Assembly: GCA_040429635.1 (NCBI GenBank)
Contig: CP158972.1
Span: 1,560,001 to 1,624,000 of the forward strand
DNA length: 64,000 nt
From: Tamlana crocina
Lineage (GTDB): Bacteria > Bacteroidota > Bacteroidia > Flavobacteriales > Flavobacteriaceae
Direction of reading: 5' to 3'
A program made the translations under genes and the position numbers. Below are positions 31,202 through 40,685 of this stretch, piece after piece. The first letter of the stretch is position 1; each line of letters begins with the position of its first letter. The notes under the pieces are model-generated. The model did no database searches. It was not told the origin of the DNA and saw only the letters and a program-made list of their open reading frames with translations.

Positions 31202-32683
31202 TTAATTTACTGAAAACGTGGTACCGTCTTTGCCGTCTTTAAGTTGAATGCCAATTTCGGCGAGTTCGTCTCTAATTTTATCAGATAGTGCAAAATCTTT
31301 GTTAGCCCGAGCTTCTTGTCTTAATTTAATTAAAACATCAACAGCACCAGCCAATTTATCGGTTCCAGAGTTGTTGTTGGCGTTATTTACAAGTCCGAGT
31401 ACATCAAACACAAAACCGTTAATGGTATCTTTTAAAGTTTGTAAATCAGCTTCAGAAATACTTTCTTTCCCTTCTTTTACTTGATTGATAAATTTAGCAG
31501 CTTCAAACAGATGCGCAATTAAAATAGGCGAATTGAAATCGTCGTTCATGGCATCGTAGCATTTTTGTTTCCAAGAAGCTACATCGAAGGTTGAGGTTTC
31601 AGAAGTTTTAAGTCCGTCTAAAAGGCCAACAGCTTCCATTAATCGGTTAAAGCCTTTTTCGCTTGCCAAAAGTCCTTCGTCTGTTAAATCGAGAACGCTA
31701 CGGTATGACGATTGCGCCACAAAAAAGCGAATAACGCTTGGCGAGTACGCTTTACTGAAAAATTTATTATCGCCCGAAAGTAGTTCGGATGGGTTTACCG
31801 TATTTCCGGTGGATTTAGACATACGTTGTCCGTTTAGCTGAAGCATATTGGCGTGCATCCAGTAGTTTACTGGCGATTTGCCTTTTGCAGCTTGGTTTTG
31901 GGCAATCTCGCATTCGTGGTGCGGAAACTTTAAGTCCATTCCGCCGCCATGGATGTCAAATTGGTCACCTAAATATTTGGTGCTCATAGCGGTACATTCA
32001 AGATGCCAACCCGGAAAGCCATCACTCCAAGGTGAAGGCCAGCGCATAATGTGCTGTGGTTCGGCTTTTTTCCAAAGGGCGAAATCCTGCGGATTTTTTT
32101 TGTCACTTTGCCCATCGAGCTCGCGGGTGTTATGAACTAAGTCTTCAAGGTTGCGTTTGCTCAGTTCGCCGTATTGGTTGGTTTCATTGAATTTGTGCAC
32201 ATCAAAATACACAGAGCCGTTGACTTCGTAAGCAAAACCATTTTCTATAATCTTGCTTATTAATTCAATTTGTTCAATAATGTGACCAGTTGCTGTAGGT
32301 TCGATACTGGGCGGTAAAAAATTAAAGGTATTTAGAATGTTGTGAAAATCGACAGTGTATTGCTGAACCACTTCCATAGGTTCAATTTGTTCCAACCTCG
32401 CTTTTTTGGTTATTTTGTCTTCACCGGTATCGGCATCGTTTTCTAAATGTCCGGCATCGGTTATATTCCTCACATAGCGCACTTTATAACCTAAATGTTT
32501 TAGGTATCTAAAAACCATATCGAACGACATAAAGGTGCGTACATTACCCAAATGCACATTGCTATAAACCGTGGGGCCACAAACGTACATGCCTACGTAG
32601 CCTTCTTCAATGGGTTTAAATGATTCCTTTTTGCCTGTTAACGAATTGTATATTTTTAGCTGTTGTTCTTTATAAAGTTGCAT
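31202..32683 (-). CDS. cysS: Cysteine--tRNA ligase
   Basis: A 493-residue class I aminoacyl-tRNA synthetase of normal length. The HIGH-like motif is in [18 protein letters not shown], with zinc ligand Cys35 in the same segment. Further zinc ligands are in [10 protein letters not shown] and [10 protein letters not shown]. The KMSKS loop reads QRMSKSTGN. The C-terminal DALR-like domain (about 350-490) is complete. It attaches cysteine to tRNA-Cys in the cytoplasm. folE lies 38 nt upstream on the same strand, so the two are likely co-transcribed. Confidence 0.97.
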   Translation of the reverse strand: MQLYKEQQLKIYNSLTGKKESFKPIEEGYVGMYVCGPTVYSNVHLGNVRTFMSFDMVFRYLKHLGYKVRYVRNITDAGHLENDADTGEDKITKKARLEQIEPMEVVQQYTVDFHNILNTFNFLPPSIEPTATGHIIEQIELISKIIENGFAYEVNGSVYFDVHKFNETNQYGELSKRNLEDLVHNTRELDGQSDKKNPQDFALWKKAEPQHIMRWPSPWSDGFPGWHLECTAMSTKYLGDQFDIHGGGMDLKFPHHECEIAQNQAAKGKSPVNYWMHANMLQLNGQRMSKSTGNTVNPSELLSGDNKFFSKAYSPSVIRFFVAQSSYRSVLDLTDEGLLASEKGFNRLMEAVGLLDGLKTSETSTFDVASWKQKCYDAMNDDFNSPILIAHLFEAAKFINQVKEGKESISEADLQTLKDTINGFVFDVLGLVNNANNNSGTDKLAGAVDVLIKLRQEARANKDFALSDKIRDELAEIGIQLKDGKDGTTFSVN

Positions 32684-32721
32684 TAGTGGGCTGGCTTGGT
32701 TGTTTATTTGGGTGGAATAAC

Positions 32722-33399
32722 TTAAAATTTGGTATCGAGCTTTATGTAATCCAAAAATTCCCGGCGTGTGGCCATGTCTTTGAATTTTCCGCCAAACTCT
32801 GATGTTACCGTGCTGCTTTCAATATCTCTGATGCCTCTTGAGTTAACGCATAAATGCTTGGCGTCGATTATACAGGCCACATCTTTGGTGCCCAAAACAC
32901 TTTGCAGTTCGCGCACGATTTGAATGGTTAATCGTTCCTGTACTTGCGGACGTTTTGCAAAGTAATCTACAATGCGGTTCATTTTTGAAAGCCCCACTAC
33001 AGAGCCGTTGGAAATGTAAGCTATATGGGCTCTTCCCACGATGGGAAGTAAATGGTGCTCACATGTAGAATACAATGTAATATTCTTTTCAACCAGCATT
33101 TCGCCGTATTTGTACTTGTTGTCGAATGTAGAAGCACTTGGCTTTTTGTCTGGATCTAATCCGCCAAAAATTTCCTTAACAAACATTTTGGCCACACGGT
33201 TTGGGGTGCCCTTTAAGCTATCGTCGGTAAGGTCGAGGCCCAAGGTTTCCATAATGTGTCGAACGTCATCTTTAATGATGTCAATTTTCTCTTCATTAGA
33301 AAGTTTAAAGGCATCGCTACGCATGGGGGTATCTTCAGAAGTACTGATGTGGTTGTCTCCGATAGCGTCAAAATCTTCTAAATTACTGTCGAATTTCAT
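32722..33399 (-). CDS. folE: GTP cyclohydrolase I
   Basis: A 225-residue enzyme converting GTP to 7,8-dihydroneopterin triphosphate, the first step of tetrahydrofolate and pterin synthesis. After a polar N-terminal extension of about 40 residues, the core shows [18 protein letters not shown] (zinc ligands Cys and His), [27 protein letters not shown] and a second zinc Cys in [13 protein letters not shown]. Length and motifs fit type IA enzymes. It probably leads the folE-cysS transcript. A minus-strand -7 box TATCTTTG is at 33517-33510. Confidence 0.96.
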   Translation of the reverse strand: MKFDSNLEDFDAIGDNHISTSEDTPMRSDAFKLSNEEKIDIIKDDVRHIMETLGLDLTDDSLKGTPNRVAKMFVKEIFGGLDPDKKPSASTFDNKYKYGEMLVEKNITLYSTCEHHLLPIVGRAHIAYISNGSVVGLSKMNRIVDYFAKRPQVQERLTIQIVRELQSVLGTKDVACIIDAKHLCVNSRGIRDIESSTVTSEFGGKFKDMATRREFLDYIKLDTKF

Positions 33400-33509
33400 G
33401 TTACATTTATTTTTTTTAACAATGCGGTATCGTTGCTTAAACTACTAGGCTTTTTTTCAGTAAGTTGTGTTTTAAAACGCTAACCGATTCCCGTTAAAAA
33501 TTTAGTTTG

Positions 33510-33517
33510 CAAAGATA
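33510..33517 (-). promoter_or_regulatory. -7 promoter box for folE
   Basis: On the minus strand this reads TATCTTTG, an exact TAnnTTTG match, about 110 nt before the folE start. It lies in a partly symmetric region: TTTGCAAA occurs on both sides (from 33506 and near 33551), with AAGCAT/ATGCTT between. The rest of the 290-bp gap up to 33690 is AT-rich with no gene. Confidence 0.4.
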
Positions 33518-33689
33518 AGCATTATACTTTTGTTATGCTTTGTGTTTGCAAATATTTAATACTTACAAAATTTGAGGTTAAATTTATGTGAAATCAATAA
33601 TTTGCCTGTTGGTTTTTTGGCTAGTTTTGTTCTCGAATGGTTATTTGTGAAACTATTTTGCTGTTAATTAATGACTTAAAATAAAATAG

Positions 33690-34016
33690 ATGAATTGGTT
33701 ATTATTGGTTGTCGCTGGGCTTTTTGAGGTTGCATTTGCGTTTTGTTTAGGTAAAGCAAAAGAGTCTGCTGGAAATGAAATGTACTTGTGGTACTTAGGG
33801 TTTTTACTTACACTGGCTGTAAGTATGGCACTTTTGGTAAAAGCCACGCAAACATTGCCCATTGGTACGGCCTATGCCGTTTGGACAGGTATTGGGGCAG
33901 TGGGTACCGTGTTGGTCGGTATTTTTGTTTTTAACGAGCCTACCACTTTTTTAAGACTTTTGTTTCTTTCAACATTGATTATGTCTATAATCGGGCTGAA
34001 AGCCGTGTCTCATTAA
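33690..34016 (+). CDS. SMR-family exporter (SugE/Gdx-like)
   Basis: A 108-residue protein with four membrane helices (about 2-20, 30-48, 57-78, 84-104), the size of small multidrug resistance proteins. The conserved membrane Glu is in helix 1 (GLFEVAFAF), and GTAYAVWTGIGAVG in helix 3 fits the family. SMR dimers exchange protons for cationic substrates across the inner membrane. The GTAYAVWTGIGA sequence is shared by guanidinium exporters (Gdx/SugE) and drug exporters, so the substrate stays open; I lean to SugE-like. Convergent with the TonB receptor, with a 24-bp gap. Confidence 0.88.
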   Translation: MNWLLLVVAGLFEVAFAFCLGKAKESAGNEMYLWYLGFLLTLAVSMALLVKATQTLPIGTAYAVWTGIGAVGTVLVGIFVFNEPTTFLRLLFLSTLIMSIIGLKAVSH

Positions 34017-34040
34017 GGGTGTTTTTCCTTCGTAGTGCTA

Positions 34041-36197
34041 TTATAAATTATCCAGCTGATTGCTTTTTTTGTCTTCACTAATGGTCCAGAAAAAACCAAT
34101 AAAAAAGAACTGGTCGGTGGCAGGTTGAAGCGCTCGCCTGTTGAAATTTCCGTTTGCATCGGGAGTATTGGCGTATTGGTAGCCGTTAATATTTTTAAAT
34201 CCCAAAACATTGTTTACGGAAGCATACAGTATTTTTTGCGGACTGATTAAATACGCCCAATTTAAGCTCAAACTGTTGAAGCTTTTGGTTTTTTGATTTA
34301 AAAATCCGGACTGGTTGGGGTCGGTATAAGCACGTCCCGAGCCGTGAGCATAGCTAAACCCGATTTGGCTTCGCCATTGGTCTATCCAATATTTCCCAAC
34401 TACCGACAGGTTATGCGGATTTGCAAAATAAGGTCGCGCTTTGGTGGGATAGTTTTTGTAGCTCCGTTCAGAATCCAAAAAGGAATAGCTCAACCAATAA
34501 TCGAGATTTTTAATGCTTTTGCTGTCGCGCCAAAACAAATCGATGCCTTTAGCGTACCCATGTCCACTAGTGTTGAAATTGCTGTTGAATGAAGCAAAAT
34601 CGGTATCGTATTTTACCAAGTCAGCATATTTTTTGTAGTAGGCTTCGGCACGGAACAACTTTTTGTCGCCGTTGTATTGATAGTTAAAAATATAATGGGT
34701 TGTTTTTTGAGGTTTTAAACTCTGGTTGAATTTTAATATTTCGCTAGAAGGGTTTTGATGAAAATTCCCGTAAGCCAACGATATTTGGCTTTTGTTGGAG
34801 GTTTTATAGGCCACTGAAAACCTCGGTGAAATCGTGAAATCATCAAATAATTGACTATACTCGCCACGCATCCCTGATTTAAAGGACAATGTTTTCGAAA
34901 TGAAAATATCGGCTTCGGCAAAAGCGGCCGACAGATTGTTGTTGAAGCCATACTTGGGGCTTTCTAAAGTTTCGTCACGATAGGATTCGTTAAAATCAGT
35001 GGCAAAATATTCAGCGCCAAAATTGATTTTAAAGTGGTTGCTGATTCTGTTTTTTAATTTTAGTTTGGCATGTATGGAGTTTTCGGTATTTTTTATGGTG
35101 CTTTCTGATATATTCAGGTTGTTGCCTGCCCGTGTATAACTCATCCCTCCAAAAAGCGTCCAAGAGCTGTTCAATTTGCTTTCGTATGAGCCGTTCATGT
35201 AAACGTTGTTGTTTTTTAGTTTAAAATAGATACCTTCTGGAGTGTTGATGTCGTCTTGGGTGAGTTCAAAATTGGTGGCATCAAAAGCGCTATAAAGTTT
35301 AAATAGTCCCGAATTGGTTTTGTAGCGAAAAACGGCTTCTCCCGAAAAGGTTTCATAAGGGCTTATCCATTGGTTTCTGTTGGTGAAAATCGCATTGTAT
35401 GGCGCTAAATTTATATAGGAAGCATTAACACTCACCGAGCTTTTTTCCCATTTTTGGGTGTTTCCTAAACTGGCGCCCAAACTCATAATGCCAATATCGG
35501 TTTTTTCTTGGTCGGGTTCGTCAATGGTATTTAGCAATAAAACACTGGATAGTGCCTGACCGTATTCTGCCGAATACCCACCGGTTGAAAACGTAATGCC
35601 GTCAAATAAAAATGGGGAGTAGCGCCCACGGGTAGGGGCGTTGTTGGTGGTTGGCGTATAGGGCGTAAATACACGGATGCCATCTATGAAAATCTGGGTT
35701 TCGTTGGCATCGCCGCCACGAACGAATAGTCGACCATCTTCAGCAACGGTGGTTGTTCCGGGCAAGGTTTGCAGTGCGCCAACAAAATCGCCCAAGGCAC
35801 TTGCCGTGGTCACTACATCCAATGGCTTTAGTGCGTTTACTTTGCTGTTGTCGCCTGCTGAAAAGGTGCCAGCCGACAGCACAACGGCATCTAAAGTGTT
35901 CAGGTCCTCTTTCAATTTTATGGTAACATTTTTCATGAACGATATATCGCCAACCATTTTAAAAGTTTCGAAAGCTAAATATGAAACTACCAAAGTTTGT
36001 GTGCCAACTTCGGAAGTTGAAAACGAAAATTCACCAATTTCATTGGATGTGGCGCCGTCGTAAGTGCCTTCCAGATAAATATTGGCACCTTCAATGGGCG
36101 TGTTTTTGGTGTTTAAAACGGTTCCCATAATGGTGGTTTGCGCCATGGTTTGAAGCGAAATAAAAATAAAGATGAGGAAGAAGATAGTGGTTTTCAT
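34041..36197 (-). CDS. TonB-dependent outer-membrane receptor
   Basis: A 718-residue protein with a signal peptide (to LQTMAQ, about residue 19). A carboxypeptidase-regulatory-like domain covers about 22-95 (IMGTVLNTKNTPIEGANIYLEG). The plug domain is at about 105-235 (LQTLPGTTTVAEDGRLFVRGG, TQIFIDGIRV, STGGYSAEYGQALSSVL), followed by a 22-strand-type barrel to the C-terminus. It imports a ligand across the outer membrane using TonB energy. There is no adjacent SusD, so a siderophore, vitamin or peptide is more likely than glycans; the substrate is not deducible. The C-terminus lacks the usual final Phe. Confidence 0.9.
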   Translation of the reverse strand: MKTTIFFLIFIFISLQTMAQTTIMGTVLNTKNTPIEGANIYLEGTYDGATSNEIGEFSFSTSEVGTQTLVVSYLAFETFKMVGDISFMKNVTIKLKEDLNTLDAVVLSAGTFSAGDNSKVNALKPLDVVTTASALGDFVGALQTLPGTTTVAEDGRLFVRGGDANETQIFIDGIRVFTPYTPTTNNAPTRGRYSPFLFDGITFSTGGYSAEYGQALSSVLLLNTIDEPDQEKTDIGIMSLGASLGNTQKWEKSSVSVNASYINLAPYNAIFTNRNQWISPYETFSGEAVFRYKTNSGLFKLYSAFDATNFELTQDDINTPEGIYFKLKNNNVYMNGSYESKLNSSWTLFGGMSYTRAGNNLNISESTIKNTENSIHAKLKLKNRISNHFKINFGAEYFATDFNESYRDETLESPKYGFNNNLSAAFAEADIFISKTLSFKSGMRGEYSQLFDDFTISPRFSVAYKTSNKSQISLAYGNFHQNPSSEILKFNQSLKPQKTTHYIFNYQYNGDKKLFRAEAYYKKYADLVKYDTDFASFNSNFNTSGHGYAKGIDLFWRDSKSIKNLDYWLSYSFLDSERSYKNYPTKARPYFANPHNLSVVGKYWIDQWRSQIGFSYAHGSGRAYTDPNQSGFLNQKTKSFNSLSLNWAYLISPQKILYASVNNVLGFKNINGYQYANTPDANGNFNRRALQPATDQFFFIGFFWTISEDKKSNQLDNL

Positions 36198-36765
36198 CGG
36201 TTGGTTTTTTGTTCGTTTTTTGATGGATTAATGAATTAAGCCTGCACAAATTTGCAATAGGAAAGAGGAAGGAAAAATTGTTAAATACCGAACTGTTAAA
36301 TAATGCTGATGAATTGAATTTTTTTTCAGAAAAACTAAAATTAAGGTTTGGAAAAATGGGCTGTCGATATATAGGAAATCGAACCGATTTGTATAAAATT
36401 GAAAGAAGATGATGTGCTGTTTTTAGGGTTTTTGGACGAATGAAAAACTATTAATTTTTTTATATATTAGCCTTGTTGAAATGAACTAAAAATTCAATTT
36501 TAAGTCGTAAAAACGGTCGATAGATTTTGTTTATAGTTGTTTGTTAGTTTGTTTTTAATCAGATTTTTGTTGGTTGTTGTTTAAACTTTAAATTTAAGTT
36601 GTGCTTTCTGATTTGAAATAATCACGAATCTTCAAAAAAGACAAAAAAAATCAGAATCAATCCCTTTCATTTTCTTTATTTATAAAGCTTAAAATGAAAA
36701 TAGTTTTCGGTATTTGTAACATTCCTAAAAATTAAGCTACTTACATTGTAACTAAACCACCATCA
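36198..36765. other. Divergent intergenic region, 568 bp
   Basis: A strongly AT-rich gap between the TonB receptor and an ECF sigma gene that diverge from it. There is no gene-like frame, no RNA gene and no clear palindrome. A short direct repeat TGTTAAATA occurs twice near 36280-36300. It should contain both promoters, but I find no exact -7 box at a convincing distance on either strand. Confidence 0.4.
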
Positions 36766-37260
36766 TTGAATAAAGAACTAGAACATAGTTTTGTTGAATT
36801 GCTGGAAAAGCACCAAAATATTGCACACAAAATTTGCCGTTTGTACACCAATAATTATGATGCCCATAACGATTTATTTCAGGAAATCACCATACAGCTT
36901 TGGAAGGCCTACCCGAAATTCCGGGGCGATTCGAAATTTAGTACCTGGATGTATCGTGTAGCTTTAAACACAGCCATTACACTTTACAGAAAATCGAAAC
37001 GCACTATACAAACGCAAGATTTTGAAGGTGTGGAATTCAAAATAAAAGCGCAAGATTATGATGACACAGAAGAGCAACAACTTAAAGTGTTGTACCAAGC
37101 GGTACACCAATTAAACGACATAGAAAAAGCGTTGGTTTTCTTATATCTTGAAGATAAAAACTATAAGGAAATCAGTGAAACATTAGGTATTAGCGAGGTG
37201 AATGCCCGTGTGAAGATGAATAGAATTAAAACAAAGCTAAAAACCATTTTAAATCCGTGA
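36766..37260 (+). CDS. ECF-type RNA polymerase sigma factor
   Basis: A 164-residue sigma factor. Region 2 (about 10-80) has DLFQEITIQLWKAYPKFRGD and FSTWMYRVALNTAI. Region 4 (about 110-162) has IEKALVFLYLEDKNYKEISETLG and the HTH SEVNARVKMNRIKTKL. No ATG lies upstream in frame, so the start is the TTG at 36766, which gives the family-typical opening NKELEHSFVELLEKH. The gene after it (37265) begins 4 nt beyond the stop and is presumably its membrane partner. Confidence 0.9.
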   Translation: MNKELEHSFVELLEKHQNIAHKICRLYTNNYDAHNDLFQEITIQLWKAYPKFRGDSKFSTWMYRVALNTAITLYRKSKRTIQTQDFEGVEFKIKAQDYDDTEEQQLKVLYQAVHQLNDIEKALVFLYLEDKNYKEISETLGISEVNARVKMNRIKTKLKTILNP

Positions 37261-37264
37261 TGCT

Positions 37265-37897
37265 ATGGATGGACTAGAGTTACTAAAGAAAGACTGGAAT
37301 AAGCAACCGGAGCACAAGAAGCTTACGGTTAGTGAAATATACCCTTTGCTCCACAAAAAATCGTCTTCAATCGTGAAGACTTTATTTTACATTAGTGTGG
37401 CCGAATTGGTGTTTTGGATTTTAATCAATACCGTTCCGTATTTTACATCTGATTCGTTTAGGGAACGATTGGATACCGTATATGCTGATGATGGCACTTT
37501 TACCGTGCTTACTGTTTTTGGCTATGCCGTAATCCTCTTGTTTATTTTTCTGCTTTATAAGTCGTATAAATCCATTTCGGTAACTGATAGTGCCAAACAG
37601 CTCATGGAAAGCATTCTACGTACCCGAAAAATAGTGAAATACTATGTGCTTTATAATTTAATAGTCGCTGGGTTTTCGTTGCTTTTCGGTTTTTATTTTG
37701 CGTATACCCATAATCCCGAATTGGCCGATCAAGTAGCCCATTTTAGTCGGGAACAAACCATAATGGCCACAGCAATAGTCGTCATTTCAACAGTGGTATT
37801 TATACTGCTAATTTGGCTGTTTTACAGGCTTATTTACGGCTTGTTGCTAAAACGCTTAAACCGAAATTACAAAGAGTTGAAAAAGCTGGATGTTTAA
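37265..37897 (+). CDS. Membrane protein, putative partner of the ECF sigma factor
   Basis: A 210-residue protein. A soluble N-terminal part (DGLELLKKDWNKQPEHKKLTV) is followed by four hydrophobic helices at about 36-58, 80-98, 125-148 and 165-190. It starts 4 nt after the sigma gene, as membrane-bound anti-sigma factors often do, and the short cytoplasmic N-terminus could bind sigma. Proteins of this type in flavobacteria are often labelled beta-carotene monooxygenases, which nothing in the sequence supports. Its stop codon overlaps that of the convergent anti-sigma gene at 37894. Confidence 0.65.
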   Translation: MDGLELLKKDWNKQPEHKKLTVSEIYPLLHKKSSSIVKTLFYISVAELVFWILINTVPYFTSDSFRERLDTVYADDGTFTVLTVFGYAVILLFIFLLYKSYKSISVTDSAKQLMESILRTRKIVKYYVLYNLIVAGFSLLFGFYFAYTHNPELADQVAHFSREQTIMATAIVVISTVVFILLIWLFYRLIYGLLLKRLNRNYKELKKLDV

Positions 37898-38694
37898 GAT
37901 TTGACTACACCAAGGGTGTATAGCTGCTCCATGGTTGGGGTTTCGCTTCCACCGGCAGGTTCTAAAGTAATACCAAAGGCTTCACTCTCGTTGGCGTTTT
38001 CAATTTCGAAAATTTTGTTTTCATCGGAAATAAAATCGTCAATAGTGCCCAAACTGGTTGGTGTTAACGGACTTAATTTTAACGACCAAACTTGATAAAC
38101 AGTGCCCTGTGGAGGGTCTGGAAGTCCTTGTGCATCCAAGAATATACGGTTTGATGCTTTATCCCAATACACTTTGGCGTAAGTACTCGAAAAATTGCCT
38201 TGTCCTGCCAATGGTACTTGGGCAATGTTTTCGTCTCTTAACACCGAAATTAAAGTATGGGCTTTTTCTAAGTTGGTTTTGGAACGTTCAATTTGTGTTT
38301 CCAGTAAGTCTATCTGCGTGGTGGAAATTTTTATTTCGCTTTCCAATTGCCTGTTTTCATTAGAGAACCACATAAGCCCTATGCCCAAAATAATGGCGGC
38401 GGCCCAACTTGTGTAAGTTATCCAATTGTATTTTGGTTTGGTGATTGAAACAACTTTGCCTGATTTACTTAAACCTAAATGGTCTTTTACGGCCTGCAAA
38501 ATTTTTGATTGGTTTGTGGCAGGAGCGGCAGCTGAGGTTAATTTAATGGCAGCCGATTCTATTTCGAGAACTTCCTGTAAAATTTCTGGATGCTCCATCA
38601 TCATATTGTAAACCTCTTGGTTTTCTTTTTCAGAAAGAACACCAGCTACGTAAAGCTCTAAAATACCAGATTCTATGTAGGTTTTAATGTCCAT
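37894..38694 (-). CDS. RskA-like anti-sigma factor
   Basis: A 266-residue membrane protein. The cytoplasmic N-terminal helices (YIESGILELYVAGVLSEKENQEV) resemble the sigma-binding part of RskA-type anti-sigma factors. One membrane helix is at about 90-108 (YTSWAAAIILGIGLMW), then a coiled coil at about 112-150 and a periplasmic C-terminal domain with the family pattern GTVYQVWSLKLSPLTPTSLG and GITLEPAGGSETPT. It holds the ECF sigma encoded just upstream (1-nt gap) inactive until a signal at the envelope releases it. Both genes are on the minus strand and co-transcribed. Confidence 0.88.
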   Translation of the reverse strand: MDIKTYIESGILELYVAGVLSEKENQEVYNMMMEHPEILQEVLEIESAAIKLTSAAAPATNQSKILQAVKDHLGLSKSGKVVSITKPKYNWITYTSWAAAIILGIGLMWFSNENRQLESEIKISTTQIDLLETQIERSKTNLEKAHTLISVLRDENIAQVPLAGQGNFSSTYAKVYWDKASNRIFLDAQGLPDPPQGTVYQVWSLKLSPLTPTSLGTIDDFISDENKIFEIENANESEAFGITLEPAGGSETPTMEQLYTLGVVKS

Positions 38695-38695
38695 T

Positions 38696-39226
38696 TTAAT
38701 TCAATACCAAATTTCTCAATTCTTTAATACAATTCCTGTTTCTTGTTTTTATGGTGCCCACGGGCATGTTTAGGGCTTCAGAAGCTTCGGTTTGGGTGTA
38801 GCCCCTAAAATATAACAATTCGATAACAGACTTGCACTTTTCGGCTAGTTTGTCAACAAACTTCTTAATACCAATGGCATCGGTCTTTTGGTCTAGGCTG
38901 TCGCCCGTTGCAATTATATCTACGAAAAAATCGGAGTCAAGGTTTTGTTTTGATTTTTTAAAGGCCTTAGAACGCGTTTTGTCTATGGCAGCATTTCGCG
39001 CTATATTCAAAATCCAAGTAAAAAACCGTCCCTTGTTGCTTGAATAAGTATCAGCCTTGTGCCATGCTTTTATAAAAACATCTTGCATCACTTCTTCGGC
39101 AATAGCATGGTCTCTCACAATATTGAAAATAACACCGTGCATGCTTTCGCTGTACATATCGTAAAGCCTTTCAAAAGCTTTTTCGTCTTTTTGCTTGAAC
39201 TTTTCAACAAGGTGTTCTAAATTCAT
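38696..39226 (-). CDS. ECF-type RNA polymerase sigma factor (SigK-like)
   Basis: A 176-residue sigma factor. Region 2 (about 12-85): FERLYDMYSESMHGVIFNIV, EEVMQDVFIKAWHKADTY and GRFFTWILNIARNAAIDKTRS. Region 4 (about 115-172): SVIELLYFRGYTQTEASEAL and NMPVGTIKTRNRNCIKELR. The partner anti-sigma follows after 1 nt. Its -7 box (TATATTTG, 39265-39258) lies within the hairpin at 39243-39285. YceI and SodC genes lie upstream on the same strand and may or may not be targets. Confidence 0.93.
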   Translation of the reverse strand: MNLEHLVEKFKQKDEKAFERLYDMYSESMHGVIFNIVRDHAIAEEVMQDVFIKAWHKADTYSSNKGRFFTWILNIARNAAIDKTRSKAFKKSKQNLDSDFFVDIIATGDSLDQKTDAIGIKKFVDKLAEKCKSVIELLYFRGYTQTEASEALNMPVGTIKTRNRNCIKELRNLVLN

Positions 39227-39242
39227 GTATAGTGGTTAAATA

Positions 39243-39285
39243 AAAAACCAAGATAATCAAATATAATTTGAAAATCTTGGTTTTT
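39243..39285. terminator. Near-perfect 43-nt palindrome, terminator with an embedded promoter
   Basis: AAAAACCAAGAT (39243-39254) pairs perfectly with ATCTTGGTTTTT (39274-39285). Inside, TCAAAT (39257-39262) pairs with ATTTGA (39266-39271), leaving a 3-nt tip and one AA/AA mismatch. On the minus strand the right arm ends in a T-run, so it would terminate the upstream yceI transcript; the structure is symmetric and could work both ways. The minus-strand -7 box TATATTTG (39265-39258) for the downstream sigma gene lies at its tip. Confidence 0.65.
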
Positions 39286-39327
39286 GCTATTGTTTATTGA
39301 AGCGCTTTACTATTACTTCAAGCTGTT

Positions 39328-39960
39328 TTAACTTTTTCTCAAGTAAGTGCTAACCTCAATGGCAACATCTTCCCAAGTTTTGCTTACACCATCTGCTCCT
39401 TTATGAAGATCGAAGCAAACTTTGTTCAAGGCTTCCAAAGCTTCTAGTGCATTCCAATCTTTAAGATTCATGGTTCCGGTTAAGGTTATGCGTCTTTCTT
39501 CTTGAATATCTATGTTTAAAGGAATGTTATGCGTTACCCCGTTCATGGTTAGCGAAGCGTTACAAGCGCCACCGATACTATATTCAATTTTTCCCTTTAG
39601 CAACTCTGTATTTATCATAGAGCCAAAAAAGGCATCTTTAATTTTGGCATCTCGGGTGTTGGTTGCATCGTTGGTAAATAGGCTGCTAATTGGTATAGAA
39701 AATTCGAGGTTATTTAGGGCTTCTTGAGCTGAATTTCCAGATTTGCTATCGAAATTTAATGTGGTAAAAGTGCCGTTAACCCCAACTTTATCGGTGGTTT
39801 TGTATGCTGTCCATTTAACAGAAGTAGCTTCTGGTTTTACAACAAATTTTTCAGATTGGATATTTTCTGTTTCGGGCGTTTGATTGTCTTTTTTGTTCTC
39901 TTTGCAAGAAACAAATCCGATGGCTAAAGCGATTAACGCTATACTTGCTTTTTTTATCAT
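39328..39960 (-). CDS. YceI-family lipoprotein
   Basis: A 210-residue lipoprotein: signal MIKKASIALIALAIGFVSC with lipobox FVSC, a polar linker, then a YceI domain from about 40. Signature features are VKWTAYKTTDKVGVNGTF at the start, FSIPISSLFTNDATNTRDAKIKDAFFGSM in the middle and LTMNGVTHNIPLNIDI near the end. YceI folds as a lipocalin-like barrel that binds isoprenoid or amphipathic ligands; the physiological role is not settled. A minus-strand -7-like TATTTTCG is at 39993-39986. Followed downstream by the hairpin at 39243-39285. Confidence 0.9.
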   Translation of the reverse strand: MIKKASIALIALAIGFVSCKENKKDNQTPETENIQSEKFVVKPEATSVKWTAYKTTDKVGVNGTFTTLNFDSKSGNSAQEALNNLEFSIPISSLFTNDATNTRDAKIKDAFFGSMINTELLKGKIEYSIGGACNASLTMNGVTHNIPLNIDIQEERRITLTGTMNLKDWNALEALEALNKVCFDLHKGADGVSKTWEDVAIEVSTYLRKS

Positions 39961-40077
39961 GTTTATTGTTCATTATAATAATATTCGAAAATAGAACAAT
40001 CAAAAAACAATAGCAAACAACAGGTCGATATTAAATGTCAACGTTATGTTAATTTTTGATAAGAAAAGAGGTTGGCG

Positions 40078-40632
40078 TTACTCTATAATTCCCGCGCAAC
40101 TTATTCGAGCACCAGCCGCCCCCGAAGGTTGAGATGTAAAATCGTCGGCCCCAGCATGAACTATAATGGCTTTTCCAACAATGTTTTTATTTTCATCGTT
40201 GCAACCAATACACCATTCATCTGTAGTGAACGAAATGGTTCCGTTACCGTTTTCATCTGCAGTAAAGTTGCCAATATCACCTTTGTGGTAACCTGCGTTA
40301 GCACCCCACTTTCCATGAGGTTGTGCAGTAGGGTTCCAGTGACCACCGGTCGATGTGCCATCGGGAGCAGAACAGTCAGACGATTCATGGATGTGGATGG
40401 CATGTTGTCCAGCTTCAAGCCCGCTGATTATGGCCGTCATGATTACTTGTTCGTCCTCTTCCTTAAAAACCACTTTGCCACTCACATTGCTATCGTTTTT
40501 AGCAACTAAGGTCATTTTAATTTTCTTGCGAGTTTCGGTTGCTATTTCTGTTGTTTCAGTTTCCTTTTTCTCCTTTTTACAAGACAATAATCCTATGGCC
40601 AGGGTAATAATTACTATGCTTATTTTTTTCAT
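40078..40632 (-). CDS. sodC: Cu/Zn superoxide dismutase, lipoprotein form
   Basis: A 184-residue protein with lipoprotein signal MKKISIVIITLAIGLLSC (lipobox LLSC). The SodC fold has the copper ligands in GQHAIHIHESSDC, the GHWNPTAQPHG zinc-loop region with its His residues, HKGDIGNF with a metal His and Asp, the late copper ligand in AIIVHAGADDF, and a final disulfide Cys in ARISCAGII. It converts superoxide to H2O2 and O2 at the cell envelope. The signal region resembles that of the neighbouring YceI protein. It is divergent from hemN, and the gap contains the FNR-type box at 40686-40699. Confidence 0.93.
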   Translation of the reverse strand: MKKISIVIITLAIGLLSCKKEKKETETTEIATETRKKIKMTLVAKNDSNVSGKVVFKEEDEQVIMTAIISGLEAGQHAIHIHESSDCSAPDGTSTGGHWNPTAQPHGKWGANAGYHKGDIGNFTADENGNGTISFTTDEWCIGCNDENKNIVGKAIIVHAGADDFTSQPSGAAGARISCAGIIE

Positions 40633-40685
40633 GTGTTTTGAGCTTTTTAGGTTCGCCTTAAGTTAAAACAATTGTAAACTACAGA

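Noticed and set aside
37265-37897. Beta-carotene 15,15'-monooxygenase label often given to such proteins
   Set aside because: A 210-residue four-helix membrane protein has none of the carotenoid oxygenase His ligands or length.
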